Below are positions 48,775 through 57,986 of a stretch of DNA of 64,000 nucleotides, piece after piece. Below the pieces are notes generated by a model. That model was not told where the DNA came from, did no database searches, and saw nothing but the letters and a program-made list of their open reading frames with translations. Source of the DNA: Gilliamella apis (GTDB taxonomy: Bacteria > Pseudomonadota > Gammaproteobacteria > Enterobacterales > Orbaceae); NCBI RefSeq assembly GCF_030758615.1, contig NZ_CP132381.1, positions 2,170,001-2,234,000 on the forward strand. Direction: 5' to 3'. Every line of letters starts with the position of its first letter. Within the stretch, counting starts at the first letter, position 1. The position numbers were made by a program, and so were the translations under genes.

Positions 48775-49636
48775 AAAGGCGGTTAGGAAAAAGGCAAAAT
48801 TAAGATTGGGTATGGCTGCTCCGAGCGGTGCTGGCAAAACATATTCATCATTATTATTAGCATTTGGATTGGGTCAAAAAGTGGGGTTAATTGACACGGA
48901 ACAAGGTAGCGGTGATTTATATGCTGACTTGGGAGACTATGACATTATTCAAATTCAAGCGCCCTACACTATTGATAAATATTTACAAGCAATTAAGGCG
49001 TTCGAGCAAGCTAATTATGACGTAATTATTATTGATAGCCTTTCCCATGCTTGGGCTGGTGATGGTGGCTTATTGGATAAGCAAGGGAAAATCGCAGATA
49101 GCGGCAAGGGGAATGGCTACACAGCTTGGAGAACTATTACGCCAGAGCACAATGCGCTTGTTAATACAATGCTAGCAAGTCCATGTCATATCATTGCTAC
49201 AATGAGAAGCAAGCAGGATTACGTTCTACAAGACAACGGTAATGGTAAACAAGCACCTAAAAAGGTCGGTTTAGCTCCAGTTCAGCGTGACGGAATGGAA
49301 TATGAGTTTACGGTAATGTTTGATATTGATATTAATCACAATGCTACCGCAACAAAAGACAGAACGCGTCTATTTGATGGGAACATATTCAAGATAACAT
49401 CTCAAACTGGCGAACAATTACTGGAATGGCTAAATGATGGTGTATCCAAAGAGATGGCGGAGCTAAACAACTTCAAAGAAAAAGCAAACAATGCTCAAAA
49501 TATTAATGAGCTAAAAATCGCATTTCAAACGGCATATAAAAATTTGATGGGTTTTCCTGAACAAGAAGAAGCAAAAAGCATTTATGACAAATTAAAGGAA
49601 AAATTCACTACGGAGGAAGAAAATGCAACAGTTTAA
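48761..49636 (+). CDS. Sak4-like RecA-family single-strand annealing ATPase
   Basis: 291 residues from the ATG at 48761 (GAGG upstream). Walker A MAAPSGAGKTYSSLLLA (about residues 19-35), DTEQGSGDLYAD, Walker B YDVIIIDSLSHAWAG and an ATMRSKQDYVL motif are typical of AAA_24/Sak4 phage recombinases. It is encoded with an exonuclease and SSB, the partners such annealases require. Drives recombination-dependent replication and phage mosaicism. Confidence 0.82.
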   Translation: MVEIRKAVRKKAKLRLGMAAPSGAGKTYSSLLLAFGLGQKVGLIDTEQGSGDLYADLGDYDIIQIQAPYTIDKYLQAIKAFEQANYDVIIIDSLSHAWAGDGGLLDKQGKIADSGKGNGYTAWRTITPEHNALVNTMLASPCHIIATMRSKQDYVLQDNGNGKQAPKKVGLAPVQRDGMEYEFTVMFDIDINHNATATKDRTRLFDGNIFKITSQTGEQLLEWLNDGVSKEMAELNNFKEKANNAQNINELKIAFQTAYKNLMGFPEQEEAKSIYDKLKEKFTTEEENATV

Positions 49637-50303
49637 TATTTATTTCGATATCGAAACTATACCCACTCAATCAGAACACCTAAAAAATCACGTACAAACA
49701 AATTTAACTCCTCCAGCAAATTACAAGAAGCAAGAATCAATCGATTTATGGATTAAAGAAAACAAAGATTTAGCCTACCGAAAAACCGCCTTAAATGGTG
49801 GTTTTGGTCAGATTGTTTGTATTGGTTACGCAATAAATGATGATCCTGTCAAAACTATTTATTTTGATGATTGGGCAACATCAGAGGTAAAAATCTTAAA
49901 AGAATTTTTTAATGATTTAATAGAGCTTTATAAACCTAACCGTGATATTCCACCTCGATTTATCGGTCATAATATAGAAAATTTTGACCTGCGCTTTATT
50001 TATCAACGTGCAATCGTTTTAGGTGTAAATCCTCCATCAATTCTACCACTTAATAGTAAATCATTTAATGATATGCATATATTTGACACTATGACGGAGT
50101 GGGCAGGAAAGCGAAATTATGTATCACTTAATGAAGTGTGCCTGTCTCTCAATATTCCGCCAAAAGATAATGAGATTGATGGTTCTATGGTTTGGGATTT
50201 TGTGCAAGCAGGCAACTTAAAACGGGTTGCGGACTACTGCGGTGATGATGTCGAAAAGGTTCGTGCTATTCATAAGCGTTTGACTTTTCAAGATACTAAG
50301 TAG
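49623..50303 (+). CDS. DnaQ/PolB-type 3'-5' exonuclease
   Basis: 226 residues. Exo I motif FDIETIPT (Asp, Glu), Exo II HNIENFDLRFI, and a C-terminal YCGDDVEKVRAIH with the Exo III Asp. RNase H-like fold similar to predicted 3'-5' exonucleases of PolB type found with Sak4. Overlaps the ATPase by 14 bp. Confidence 0.85.
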   Translation: MQQFNIYFDIETIPTQSEHLKNHVQTNLTPPANYKKQESIDLWIKENKDLAYRKTALNGGFGQIVCIGYAINDDPVKTIYFDDWATSEVKILKEFFNDLIELYKPNRDIPPRFIGHNIENFDLRFIYQRAIVLGVNPPSILPLNSKSFNDMHIFDTMTEWAGKRNYVSLNEVCLSLNIPPKDNEIDGSMVWDFVQAGNLKRVADYCGDDVEKVRAIHKRLTFQDTK

Positions 50304-50321
50304 TTTCACTAGGATTTAATT

Positions 50322-50504
50322 ATGGCTAAATTTACAGGCACGTTTGTGCAAGTTGTAGAGTATGTATATAAGTTTGACGTTGAAGCAAACACAGAAGAAG
50401 ATGTTCGCAAAGAAATTAAACGTTATCCTTTTAGTTATTTAAATATTGGTTGCCCGATCAATGAACAAGCGCGTGTTGTTGAAGAGATTAAATTTGACGA
50501 GTAA
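50322..50504 (+). CDS. Hypothetical protein (60 aa)
   Basis: Small beta-alpha protein (TGTFVQVVEYVYKFDVEANTEEDV), single-domain, acidic. Between exonuclease and SSB, in the recombination operon. Unknown. Confidence 0.5.
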   Translation: MAKFTGTFVQVVEYVYKFDVEANTEEDVRKEIKRYPFSYLNIGCPINEQARVVEEIKFDE

Positions 50505-50508
50505 TAGC

Positions 50509-50772
50509 ATGATTACAGTAGAAGAATGGCAAAAGCTAAAGGTTGGTGATGTAGTGTGGCTTGCATCTCAAGAAGTTGTAGAACCGATGAGATTGATTAT
50601 ATCAAAAATCACAGAACATAGGTTCTATTGTGGTAAAAGTTGTTTTGATAAAAAGCATTATATATTTTTTATGAGTCTATCTGATGTAATTCAGGCTGTG
50701 AATTTTCGTTTGAAAATTCAAATAGAAAAAATACAAGCTCAAATAAAATCTAATTTAAATATGAAGGAATAA
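50509..50772 (+). CDS. Hypothetical protein (87 aa)
   Basis: Starts at the ATG at 50509, 2 bp after a TAA-TAG stop area of the previous gene. Beta-rich N-terminus (EWQKLKVGDVVWLASQE) resembling SH3-like small phage proteins, helical end. Precedes SSB by a few bases. Unknown. Confidence 0.5.
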   Translation: MITVEEWQKLKVGDVVWLASQEVVEPMRLIISKITEHRFYCGKSCFDKKHYIFFMSLSDVIQAVNFRLKIQIEKIQAQIKSNLNMKE

Positions 50773-50775
50773 GTG

Positions 50776-51156
50776 ATGTCTATTAATACAATGACAGTAA
50801 CAGGTAATGCAGGTGCAAATGCTGAATTACGTTACACACAACAAGGTACAGCTATTGGTGAATTTAATTTACCTGTTAAGCAAGGATTCGGTGATAATCA
50901 AAAAACATCGTGGGTTAAGTGTGTGCTATGGGGAAAAGTAGCTGAAGCATATGCTCCAAACATCAAAAAAGGTGATTTACTAGTTGTTAGTGGTGAGTTT
51001 TATGTCGAAGAATGGACTAAGGACGGCGTGACACATATCAAACCTTGCTTGCGAGTAAATCAAATTCAGCCGACTAAAAAGCTTGATATTCAAGCCCAGC
51101 AACAAGCACAAGCGCAAGAGCAAGAAGAACCACTAGAGGACGATATACCTTTTTAA
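50776..51156 (+). CDS. ssb: Single-stranded DNA-binding protein
   Basis: 126 residues: OB fold (TMTVTGNAGANAELRYTQQGTA, WVKCVLWGKVAEAYAPNIKKG), a Gln-rich linker and the acidic tip DDIPF that recruits partner proteins. ATG at 50776 preferred over GTG three bases earlier. Partner of the Sak4-like protein. A terminator ACCGCTC/GAGCGGT-type with T6 follows (51178-51202). Confidence 0.93.
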   Translation: MSINTMTVTGNAGANAELRYTQQGTAIGEFNLPVKQGFGDNQKTSWVKCVLWGKVAEAYAPNIKKGDLLVVSGEFYVEEWTKDGVTHIKPCLRVNQIQPTKKLDIQAQQQAQAQEQEEPLEDDIPF

Positions 51157-51217
51157 ATCAAATATTTAACTAAACATAACCGCTCTTGTAGCGGTTTTTT
51201 AATATCTGGAGAACAAA

Positions 51218-51637
51218 ATGAGTTATACAGAATTACATACAGGTACATTAACACCAGTTAAAACTATCAACAACCATCAAGGATTTATCGATTTTGTTTA
51301 TGAAAATGAATTAACAGGTTATTTAGCATCATCTATAGAAATTTATTTAGATGATGACGGTATAACAGATGTGACAACTGAAAAATCGCCAATGTTACTA
51401 TGTGCATCTAATGATATGAATGGATTGCCTAAATATTGTTTTTATAAAAATGTAATCTACAGATTTGATAATTACGTTGCAGAGGAGTGCTGCTATGGTA
51501 ATAAATTCATTAAAAATTACGATGGTTCTATTGATTTTGTTAGCATGTTTTATAACGGTGGAACAGTTTTTGAGGAGGAGCTACAAGACGGGTTAGATGA
51601 ATTATTGAACAAGGAAAACAAAGATGAATATAGATAG
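51218..51637 (+). CDS. Hypothetical protein (139 aa)
   Basis: Acidic protein with LTGYLASSIEIYLDDDGITD and a cluster of Tyr/Cys (EECCYGNKFIKNYDG). Starts behind a terminator, overlaps the next gene by 14 bp. No family recognised. Confidence 0.5.
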   Translation: MSYTELHTGTLTPVKTINNHQGFIDFVYENELTGYLASSIEIYLDDDGITDVTTEKSPMLLCASNDMNGLPKYCFYKNVIYRFDNYVAEECCYGNKFIKNYDGSIDFVSMFYNGGTVFEEELQDGLDELLNKENKDEYR

Positions 51638-51848
51638 TAGCGTTTACGATATAACCATAGAGTTTGGCAAATTAAATTGTGGTGATTCATTTATCTATAT
51701 GAATCATCTGTACATAAAATCTAAAGCATTGCACTCTGGACCAACAGAATATCATGCAGTTAGATTGTGTGATGGCGAGGCAAAATACCTAATGGAAATT
51801 GAGAGTGTTAAATTAGTTAAAGCAAAAGCCGTTCGGGACAATGGCTAA
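51624..51848 (+). CDS. Hypothetical protein (74 aa)
   Basis: Small beta-rich protein (EFGKLNCGDSFIYMNHLYIK), similar in type to phage proteins that bind small metabolites or other phage proteins; the CDGEAKYL end is unremarkable. Unknown. Confidence 0.5.
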   Translation: MNIDSSVYDITIEFGKLNCGDSFIYMNHLYIKSKALHSGPTEYHAVRLCDGEAKYLMEIESVKLVKAKAVRDNG

Positions 51849-51880
51849 CCACCCTAACCTATCCAAATCAAGGAAAAATT

Positions 51881-52105
51881 ATGACGGATGATAAACGTTT
51901 AAAACGATTTGAACGAAATATGTCAAAAATAAATGACGAAAAATTAGATTACGAAACTGTAGACAATGAATGGATTCAAATAAAAACAATTTGGGGTGAA
52001 ATGCTATTCAATCCCTACTCTAATCATTTCATTCTAGAAAGCAAACGAATATATGGCAATGCCTCAAATATGATTATGCATTTAAATATTAATAAAATGA
52101 TATAG
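51881..52105 (+). CDS. Hypothetical protein (74 aa)
   Basis: Charged protein (KRLKRFERNMSKINDEKLDY) with AAGGA before the ATG. No recognised domain; part of the early plus-strand operon. Confidence 0.45.
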   Translation: MTDDKRLKRFERNMSKINDEKLDYETVDNEWIQIKTIWGEMLFNPYSNHFILESKRIYGNASNMIMHLNINKMI

Positions 52106-52114
52106 GTAACAATT

Positions 52115-52714
52115 ATGACACTACCAACACTAGAACAATTTTTAAATGACGTTAAAAATCACGAGTTAACTATTCATAAAAATAATGGAGTTTATCGGCA
52201 TCTAACATTTAAAAACCCTAATGATTGCAATCAATATTTTAATATTACTACGTTTCCTGACTATCTAATAATTACTGGAGATATGGGCGCATTAGTGTTT
52301 TCACGACTACATGACATGTTTGATTTTTTTCGGTCTGATGATTTAAAAATAAACCCTGATTACTGGGCTGAAAAAATTCGATCAACATCATGGGATGCAA
52401 GAATTGAAAGCTACTCAGAATTTGACACAGATAAAGTCAAGGAAAATGCAAAAATATATTTAAATAAGTACATACAAGACAATAATCTATCAGAAGACGA
52501 TAAAGAGGACTTGCTAGAAGAATTTAAGTTTGAAATCTTATATTCAGAGGATGAATATGAAATAGTCGAAGCGATCAGGAATTTTAGTTTTAAAGACTTT
52601 AAATTTGACGAGTTTTGGGAATCTGATTACAGAGAATTCACAGGTCACTACATCTGGCTCTGTTACGCAATCGTTTGGGGTATAAAGAAATTTGATGATG
52701 CAACAAGTGAGTAA
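52115..52714 (+). CDS. Hypothetical protein (199 aa)
   Basis: Acidic protein with LTFKNPNDCNQYFNITTFPDY, ITGDMGALVFSRLHDMFDFF and HYIWLCYAIVWGIKKFD. This pattern recurs in prophage early regions and is poorly characterised. Directly upstream of the first methyltransferase. Confidence 0.55.
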   Translation: MTLPTLEQFLNDVKNHELTIHKNNGVYRHLTFKNPNDCNQYFNITTFPDYLIITGDMGALVFSRLHDMFDFFRSDDLKINPDYWAEKIRSTSWDARIESYSEFDTDKVKENAKIYLNKYIQDNNLSEDDKEDLLEEFKFEILYSEDEYEIVEAIRNFSFKDFKFDEFWESDYREFTGHYIWLCYAIVWGIKKFDDATSE

Positions 52715-52719
52715 CAGTC

Positions 52720-53466
52720 ATGGAGTACAATTTACTGAATGGGGATTGTCTAGAATTAATGGAGGCAATTCCTGATGATAGTATTGATATGGTGCTATGC
52801 GATCCCCCGTACGGCACAACCAAATGCAAATGGGACACGACTCTAAATCTCGGTAAGCTTTGGAATCATATTAACAGAATAACGAAAGACAATGCGGTAG
52901 TATGTCTATTCTCAGCTCAACCATTCACCAGCGTATTAATAAATAGCAATTTAAAAAATTACCGAACTGAATGGATATGGGAAAAAACTACAGCTACTGG
53001 TTTTTTAAATGCAAAAATCCAACCGTTGCGTGCTCACGAAAATATTATTGTATTTTATCGCAAAAAACCAACATATAACCCACAAATAACACATGGACAC
53101 CCTCGAAAAACTGCATCAAGAAAAAATGTTAATTCAGAGTGTTATGGCGATGCAATAAAAATGCAACATTATGATTCAACGAGCAGGTATCCGCGTGATG
53201 TTATTATTTTTCCAAGTGACAAGCAGTTGATTAGTTTACACCCAACTCAAAAGCCAGTCTCGTTGTGTGAATATTTTATAAAAACATATTCAAATGAAAA
53301 CGATGTAATACTCGATTTCACAATGGGTAGTGGGACCACTGGTATAGCCTGTTTAAATATGAATCGTAAATTTATTGGAATTGAAAAAGACGATAAATAT
53401 TTTGAGTTAGCAAAATCCCGAATTGAGCAATATCGTAATCAATTAGAGATAAAAAGGACGGCGTAG
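52720..53466 (+). CDS. DNA methyltransferase (beta class, N4C/N6A)
   Basis: 248 residues. Catalytic motif IV DPPYGTTKCKWD near residue 28 precedes the AdoMet site (motif I, LDFTMGSGTTGIACLN near 195), which is the order of beta-class enzymes. NTP-binding or target region in between (PRKTASRKN). No restriction partner is adjacent, so it is an orphan phage methylase that probably shields phage DNA from host restriction. Confidence 0.88.
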   Translation: MEYNLLNGDCLELMEAIPDDSIDMVLCDPPYGTTKCKWDTTLNLGKLWNHINRITKDNAVVCLFSAQPFTSVLINSNLKNYRTEWIWEKTTATGFLNAKIQPLRAHENIIVFYRKKPTYNPQITHGHPRKTASRKNVNSECYGDAIKMQHYDSTSRYPRDVIIFPSDKQLISLHPTQKPVSLCEYFIKTYSNENDVILDFTMGSGTTGIACLNMNRKFIGIEKDDKYFELAKSRIEQYRNQLEIKRTA

Positions 53467-53467
53467 T

Positions 53468-53764
53468 ATGTACAAAATAACATTACTTGAACCCAAACCA
53501 CAGCATTTATCAGAATTACCGTCAGGTGCATTTTTTGTATGTCATCCAAGTAATGATAGTTGCATTTTAATGTTGTTAAATTACTCACAAAGCCTATGTG
53601 AAAAATTAGGCATCACAACTAAAAAATTTGATGAACTATTTCTAATCTGTAATGTGGAAACGGGCGATATTGAGTGTCTGGAGAAGGCAAAAGAAGCATC
53701 TATGCAAGTTTATCCTATTGAGCCAACCGCTGAAAGTTTGGTTTATAAATTAGTGTTAAAGTAG
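53468..53764 (+). CDS. Hypothetical protein (98 aa)
   Basis: Starts 1 bp after the methyltransferase stop. Beta-rich (LPSGAFFVCHPSNDSCILML). Small phage protein of unknown role between the methyltransferase and the repeat protein. Confidence 0.45.
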   Translation: MYKITLLEPKPQHLSELPSGAFFVCHPSNDSCILMLLNYSQSLCEKLGITTKKFDELFLICNVETGDIECLEKAKEASMQVYPIEPTAESLVYKLVLK

Positions 53765-53775
53765 GAATGATTATC

Positions 53776-54564
53776 ATGACAGACAATAAAAAATATGAAT
53801 TAACCGACGATTCAATACAATGGTCTAGCGGGACTCTATATAGAATTAGAGCACTGCGAGATTTTGGAAATGTCAAAAAAGGAGCATTGGGCGGATTTGT
53901 GCAGAGCGAAGCAAACCTGTCTCATTATGGTGATTCTTGGGTGTATGGCGATGCTAAAGTTTATGAACGTGCACGTGTGATAGAAAATGCTAAGGTTATG
54001 CGCAATGCGAAGGTATATGGCAAAGCGATTATAAGTAAAAGCGCCTTAGTGAGCAAGGATGCGCAAGTATTTGAACGAGCAATAATAGCTGATTTTGCAT
54101 CGGTGAATGGACGCGCATTTGTCAGTGGAAAGGCTATTATAAAAGATCACGCTGAAATATCCGATCACGCATGGATAGATGAAAATGCCATTGTAAGCAG
54201 ACATTCGTTTGTTGGTGGAATTACGTACGTATCTCACAATGCTGAAATAGCAGTAGGCACGCCTGAATCATTTTTAGAAACCAAAGCCTTTATACATGGC
54301 GATGCATTAATTTCTGATCCAAACGATGTATTAGTTATTGGACCAATAGGATCACGAAACGATATTCTAACAGTATATCGCAGTAAGCGAGGTGGTATCG
54401 AAGTAAGCTTAGGGTGCTATCATGGAACTATTAGCGAGTTTACTCATTACGCTTGCGAGAGATATCGGAATAATGATTTATATTTGGATCAATACATAGC
54501 GACTATCTCATTTATAAAGCAGTTTTTCAAGATAAATGAAGGTGGGAAAAATCATGAAAAATAA
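53776..54564 (+). CDS. Hexapeptide-repeat (left-handed beta-helix) phage protein
   Basis: About 262 residues. N-terminal YRIRALRDFGNVKKGALGGFV is the YdcK-like start, followed by many hexapeptide turns (VYGDAKVYERARVIENAKVM; AIISKSALVSKDAQVF; AWIDENAIVS). C-terminal non-repeat domain (TVYRSKRGGIEVSLGCYHGT). Such proteins are frequent in prophages and plasmids with no proven activity. ATG at 53776 chosen for its AGGA spacing. Confidence 0.75.
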   Translation: MTDNKKYELTDDSIQWSSGTLYRIRALRDFGNVKKGALGGFVQSEANLSHYGDSWVYGDAKVYERARVIENAKVMRNAKVYGKAIISKSALVSKDAQVFERAIIADFASVNGRAFVSGKAIIKDHAEISDHAWIDENAIVSRHSFVGGITYVSHNAEIAVGTPESFLETKAFIHGDALISDPNDVLVIGPIGSRNDILTVYRSKRGGIEVSLGCYHGTISEFTHYACERYRNNDLYLDQYIATISFIKQFFKINEGGKNHEK

Positions 54565-55168
54565 ATACAAAATAATTTACTGCGATCCCCCTTGGCAGTA
54601 TAAAAACCAGAAAACACGAGCCGCAACAAACAATCACTACCCCACCCTCTCAATCCAAGACCTTAAATCACTAAACATAAAATCATTAGCAGATGATAAC
54701 AGCGTGTTGATCATGTGGTATACAGATACATTCGCTAAAGAGGCGATCGAACTGTCAAAAGCGTGGGGATTTAAAGTTAAGAAGATGAAGCTTTTTACAT
54801 GGGTTAAACTCAATAAAAACTATCGTCAGAACATTACTAACAGCATGAAAAAACTAGGTTGTATGAATGCTAATGATGTATTTAATTTAATCAGTGATCA
54901 ACTGAGGTTTGGCATGGGTAATTATACTCGTGCTAATAGTGAAGATTGTTTGATTGCAGTAAAAGGGAAAGGCGTTAGGCGCATCAATAACTCGGTAAGT
55001 CAAATCATTTTAGCGCCAATCGGTCGGCATAGTGAAAAACCACAAGAGGCAAGGGATCGGTTGGAGCTGTTATATGGTGATATCCCACGTATTGAGCTAT
55101 TTGCTCGTCAAAACGTGGATGGTTGGCACTCATGGGGCAATGAGTGTAAAAATGATATTCAATTATAA
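54554..55168 (+). CDS. MT-A70 family adenine methyltransferase
   Basis: 204 residues. Motif IV CDPPWQYKNQ at the start, then HYPTLSIQDLKSL and VLIMWYTDTF, NYTRANSEDCLIAVKGKG, and GRHSEKPQEARDRLELLYGD: the phage MT-A70 layout. Second DNA methyltransferase of the prophage and of a different class from the one at 52720. Overlaps the preceding gene by 11 bp. Confidence 0.88.
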   Translation: MKNKYKIIYCDPPWQYKNQKTRAATNNHYPTLSIQDLKSLNIKSLADDNSVLIMWYTDTFAKEAIELSKAWGFKVKKMKLFTWVKLNKNYRQNITNSMKKLGCMNANDVFNLISDQLRFGMGNYTRANSEDCLIAVKGKGVRRINNSVSQIILAPIGRHSEKPQEARDRLELLYGDIPRIELFARQNVDGWHSWGNECKNDIQL

Positions 55169-55180
55169 AGAGGTACTATT

Positions 55181-55399
55181 ATGGGCGAATCAATCATATT
55201 AACTGAAAATGAATTAAAATCGTTAACCGGCTACATGATAGCGAGCAAACAAATAAGATGGTTAGAAAATAATAATATTAGTCATTATGTTAATGGAGCA
55301 CAAAAACCAGTAGTGTTACGCTCAACACTAACTGGGGGTCAAAATTCAAGTAATAACATAACGGTAATTAGTAAAAAACCTAATTTTGAGGCGCTGTAG
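55181..55399 (+). CDS. DUF4224-like protein, probable excision partner
   Basis: 72 residues: LTENELKSLTGYMIASKQIRWL is the DUF4224 signature. These small proteins precede tyrosine integrases of this type and may serve as excisionase. Stop codon 2 bp before the integrase start. Confidence 0.75.
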   Translation: MGESIILTENELKSLTGYMIASKQIRWLENNNISHYVNGAQKPVVLRSTLTGGQNSSNNITVISKKPNFEAL

Positions 55400-55401
55400 C
55401 A

Positions 55402-56418
55402 ATGGGCAGAAGTCGAAAAGATAAAGCCGATAATAGATTGCCAGAGCGTGTGTATAAAAACAAATATTCTTACGTTTACCAACCGAGACAAGGTAAAAAA
55501 GTTACATTATGTCCGATTAGCGCAAGTATGGCTGAATTATGGGCTAAATATAATAATGAAATCGCAAAAACACATTACAAACTAACCTTTTCTAAGCTGT
55601 GGGCGTTGTTCTTAGATAGCGCCTACTTTTCAGAATTAGCACCGAGAACGCAAAAGGACTATCAGCAACATAGTAAAAAATTGCTAAAAGTATTTGGTAA
55701 TGTTGATCCTGATAACATTAAACCAGAGGATATATGGAGGTATTTAGATTTAAGAGGGAAACAAAGCAAAACCCAAGCTAATCACGAAAAGTCCAGTATG
55801 TCACGTGTTTATAGTTGGGGATATGAGCGCGGTTATGTTAAAGGTAATCCTTGTCAGGGAATTTCTAAGCTAAAGGTTAAGGCTAGAGATAAATATGCTG
55901 AGGACGACGAATATTACACAATATTAGAAATCGCAAGACCGTCAGTTAGGATCGCTATGGAAATCGCATATCTATGCGCCATGCGAGTGAGTGATATCCT
56001 AAAAATTCGGTATTCACAAATACTAGATGAAGGATTGTTTGCTAAACAGGGGAAAACAGGCGTAAAACAAATAAAACTATGGACAGATAGATTAAAAGAT
56101 GTTTTTGAATATGCCCGCGAACATTTCCCACCTAATGATAAGGATTCATTTTTGATATTAAATTCAAATGGCGTTGAGTACAGCTATAAAAATTTTAACG
56201 AGCATTGGAACGAAGACAAAAAGGAGGCTGAAAAAATTTTAGGTAAAGAAATTACTTTCACATTTCACGATTTAAAAGCTAAAGGCATTTCTGATTTTGA
56301 GGGAGCGACTAAAGATAAACAAATGTTTAGTGGACATAAAACAGAATCGCAAGTGCTCGTATATGATCGCAAGGTCAAAAAATCCCCTACTTTAAACCTG
56401 CCAAAAGTGACAAAATAG
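55402..56418 (+). CDS. int: Tyrosine integrase
   Basis: 338 residues. N-terminal arm-binding domain (GRSRKDKADNRLPERVYK), core-binding domain (about 60-150), and catalytic domain with Arg in AMRVSDILKIR, Lys in KQGKTGVKQ, a box II HDLKAKG (Lys where HxxR usually has Arg), His in FSGHKTE and the nucleophile Tyr in VYDRKV. Lies 120 bp from attR and catalyses tRNA-Ser insertion. Box II deviation is common in this subgroup. Confidence 0.92.
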   Translation: MGRSRKDKADNRLPERVYKNKYSYVYQPRQGKKVTLCPISASMAELWAKYNNEIAKTHYKLTFSKLWALFLDSAYFSELAPRTQKDYQQHSKKLLKVFGNVDPDNIKPEDIWRYLDLRGKQSKTQANHEKSSMSRVYSWGYERGYVKGNPCQGISKLKVKARDKYAEDDEYYTILEIARPSVRIAMEIAYLCAMRVSDILKIRYSQILDEGLFAKQGKTGVKQIKLWTDRLKDVFEYAREHFPPNDKDSFLILNSNGVEYSYKNFNEHWNEDKKEAEKILGKEITFTFHDLKAKGISDFEGATKDKQMFSGHKTESQVLVYDRKVKKSPTLNLPKVTK

Positions 56419-56500
56419 GTTGTAATATACGGAAATATAAAACTGTAACCCATTGCATTAAAACGGTTTCTATCACATAAAAACCACTGTATATTACAAC
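56419..56500. repeat. Integrase arm-type inverted repeat at attR
   Basis: GTTGTAATATAC (56419-56430) and its exact complement (56489-56500). Same 11-12-bp word as two direct copies by attL (2831-2854). Confidence 0.65.
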
Positions 56501-56538
56501 TTTTTTCTGTAATTGATTGATTTATAATAAATTATAAT

Positions 56539-56599
56539 CGGTCTTGAAAACCGGCGAGGGGCGACCCTCCCAGAGTTCGAATCTCTGCGCTTCCGCCAT
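56539..56599 (+). other. attR core (61-bp repeat)
   Basis: Exact copy of 2691-2751; the 5' half of the tRNA is absent here, so this is the displaced original 3' tRNA end. Confidence 0.95.
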
Positions 56600-56854
56600 T
56601 TATTTTTATGGCAGAATCCACTGCAATGTAATAGAATCCACTAGAATCTTGGTAGTCATGAGGTTACGTGGATTTTTTTATTTCCACTTTTTCATTAATC
56701 TTATGCTCATCCCGAGTAAATCATTTCAATCCACGCTTAGAACTTGTACCAAAACATCTACCTAAAAATACTGGACTGTTTTGTATTTTTTATTAAATGC
56801 GCCTATCTCGTTCTACATAATTCAACACATTAAAAAAATGTTGGGGGATTATTC

Positions 56855-57112
56855 ATGGCAAGGCTAATTGAAAAACTGACAGCTTTATCTGTGAAAAAAA
56901 TAAATACAGCTGATTGTTATAGTGATGAAGGTGGACTTTGGCTTTGCGTTAGTCATGCGGGAGCCAAATCTTGGATTTTTCGTGTTAATTTAAAAAAGAG
57001 CGCATTGAATCAGACTTGGCGCTACACATACTGTTTCTTTGTCAGAAGTAAGAGAAGAAGCGCGCAACTGTCGAAAGTTGTTAAGTGAAAAAACAGTTGA
57101 AGAAAACAAGGA
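56855..57112 (+). pseudogene. P4-type integrase remnant (truncated, frameshifted)
   Basis: The N-terminal arm domain of a P4-family integrase is readable: MARLIEKLTALSVKKI, then YSDEGGLWLCVSHAGAKSW. A frameshift near 57025 is evident because another frame continues VSLSEVREEARNCRKLLSE as expected. The catalytic part is missing. It marks a second, older element that used the same tRNA-Ser site. The 125 bp that follow contain no gene. Confidence 0.75.
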
Positions 57113-57215
57113 TGGTTATATTTATTTGGACGTAAAGTGATTGATCGACAAACAAGCCATCACATATTTAAAGTGTTTAACATAACCGCACTATCATTAA
57201 GACAAAAAATATAGA

Positions 57216-57986
57216 TTATATAAACTCTAATATATCACCAGTAGACATTTTTTTTGAATTTAATATTTTTTCTGCAATTTTACCTGTACAATGACATGTA
57301 TAAAAATTAGTCGTATTTGTTTTTTTTAAAATTCTAAGCACGAATGGTAATTTTAATACAGAAAGCCCATTAAAATGTAATCCACCAACTATTGCATAAA
57401 CTCTTTTATCCCCAGTTATTCTGATAGCTTTATTTATATGTTTCTTCAAACCAGCATGATTGCATCCGGTAATAATGACTAATCCCTTTTCTGAACAATA
57501 AACTAAACTAGAATCATCATTAATATAGTCTAACCTTATTTTATTATCAGTTTTAATAATTCCTGTGGGTAATTTGCATCCACCAACATCACCAAGAAAT
57601 ACCATTTTTTTTGTTAACCAAATAGCTTCTGTTGTTAACTTTATATCAAATTTTGTTTTCAATTTTTCCAAGGATAACCTGCCATCCGATCGAATTTTTA
57701 GTGGATTGATGGCATATCTTTTTTCTAATGCATCAGGATGCGCTATTAGCGTTATTTTTTCTAATGCATCCTGATTTATATTTACATGTTTTATTCCACC
57801 AGAATGATCATAATGACCGTGTGATAAAACTATATAAGTTATGTTATTTAGAGTTAAATTTTCACTCCATTCAGATCCACAATCCATTAGAATTTTTGTA
57901 TTATCATCTTCAATATAAAAACTAACACCTTTATTGGGGCTTAATTTGAAGCCTCTAATATCATTAATTAATAATTTTATTTTCAT
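57216..57986 (-). CDS. MBL-fold metallohydrolase
   Basis: 256 residues. Metal-binding motif LSHGHYDHSGG (about residues 53-63), further ligands ITGCNHAGL and the C-terminal GGLHFNG and YTCHCTGK histidines. This resembles the COG1237-type MBL proteins annotated as methyl-transfer or pterin-related synthases in other genomes. The start overlaps the stop of the preceding 56-codon ORF by ATGA. Substrate cannot be named. Confidence 0.8.
   Translation of the reverse strand: MKIKLLINDIRGFKLSPNKGVSFYIEDDNTKILMDCGSEWSENLTLNNITYIVLSHGHYDHSGGIKHVNINQDALEKITLIAHPDALEKRYAINPLKIRSDGRLSLEKLKTKFDIKLTTEAIWLTKKMVFLGDVGGCKLPTGIIKTDNKIRLDYINDDSSLVYCSEKGLVIITGCNHAGLKKHINKAIRITGDKRVYAIVGGLHFNGLSVLKLPFVLRILKKTNTTNFYTCHCTGKIAEKILNSKKMSTGDILEFI

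Larger units (their letters stand above)
2691..56599. mobile_element. Complete lambdoid siphovirus-type prophage in tRNA-Ser
   Basis: Bounded by a 61-bp exact direct repeat of the tRNA 3' half (2691-2751 and 56539-56599), which gives an excised length of about 53.85 kb. Inside are integrase at the right end, immunity, replication, recombination, lysis, packaging, head and tail genes in canonical lambda order, with no obvious frameshift in the essential genes. An 8.6-kb accessory block (CRISPR arrays, immI-like module, Septu-like pair, morons) interrupts the late tail operon, and further cargo lies by attL. Confidence 0.95.

Noticed and set aside
56265..56453. Minus-strand ORF opposite the integrase C-terminus
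   Set aside because: Shadow of the integrase catalytic domain.
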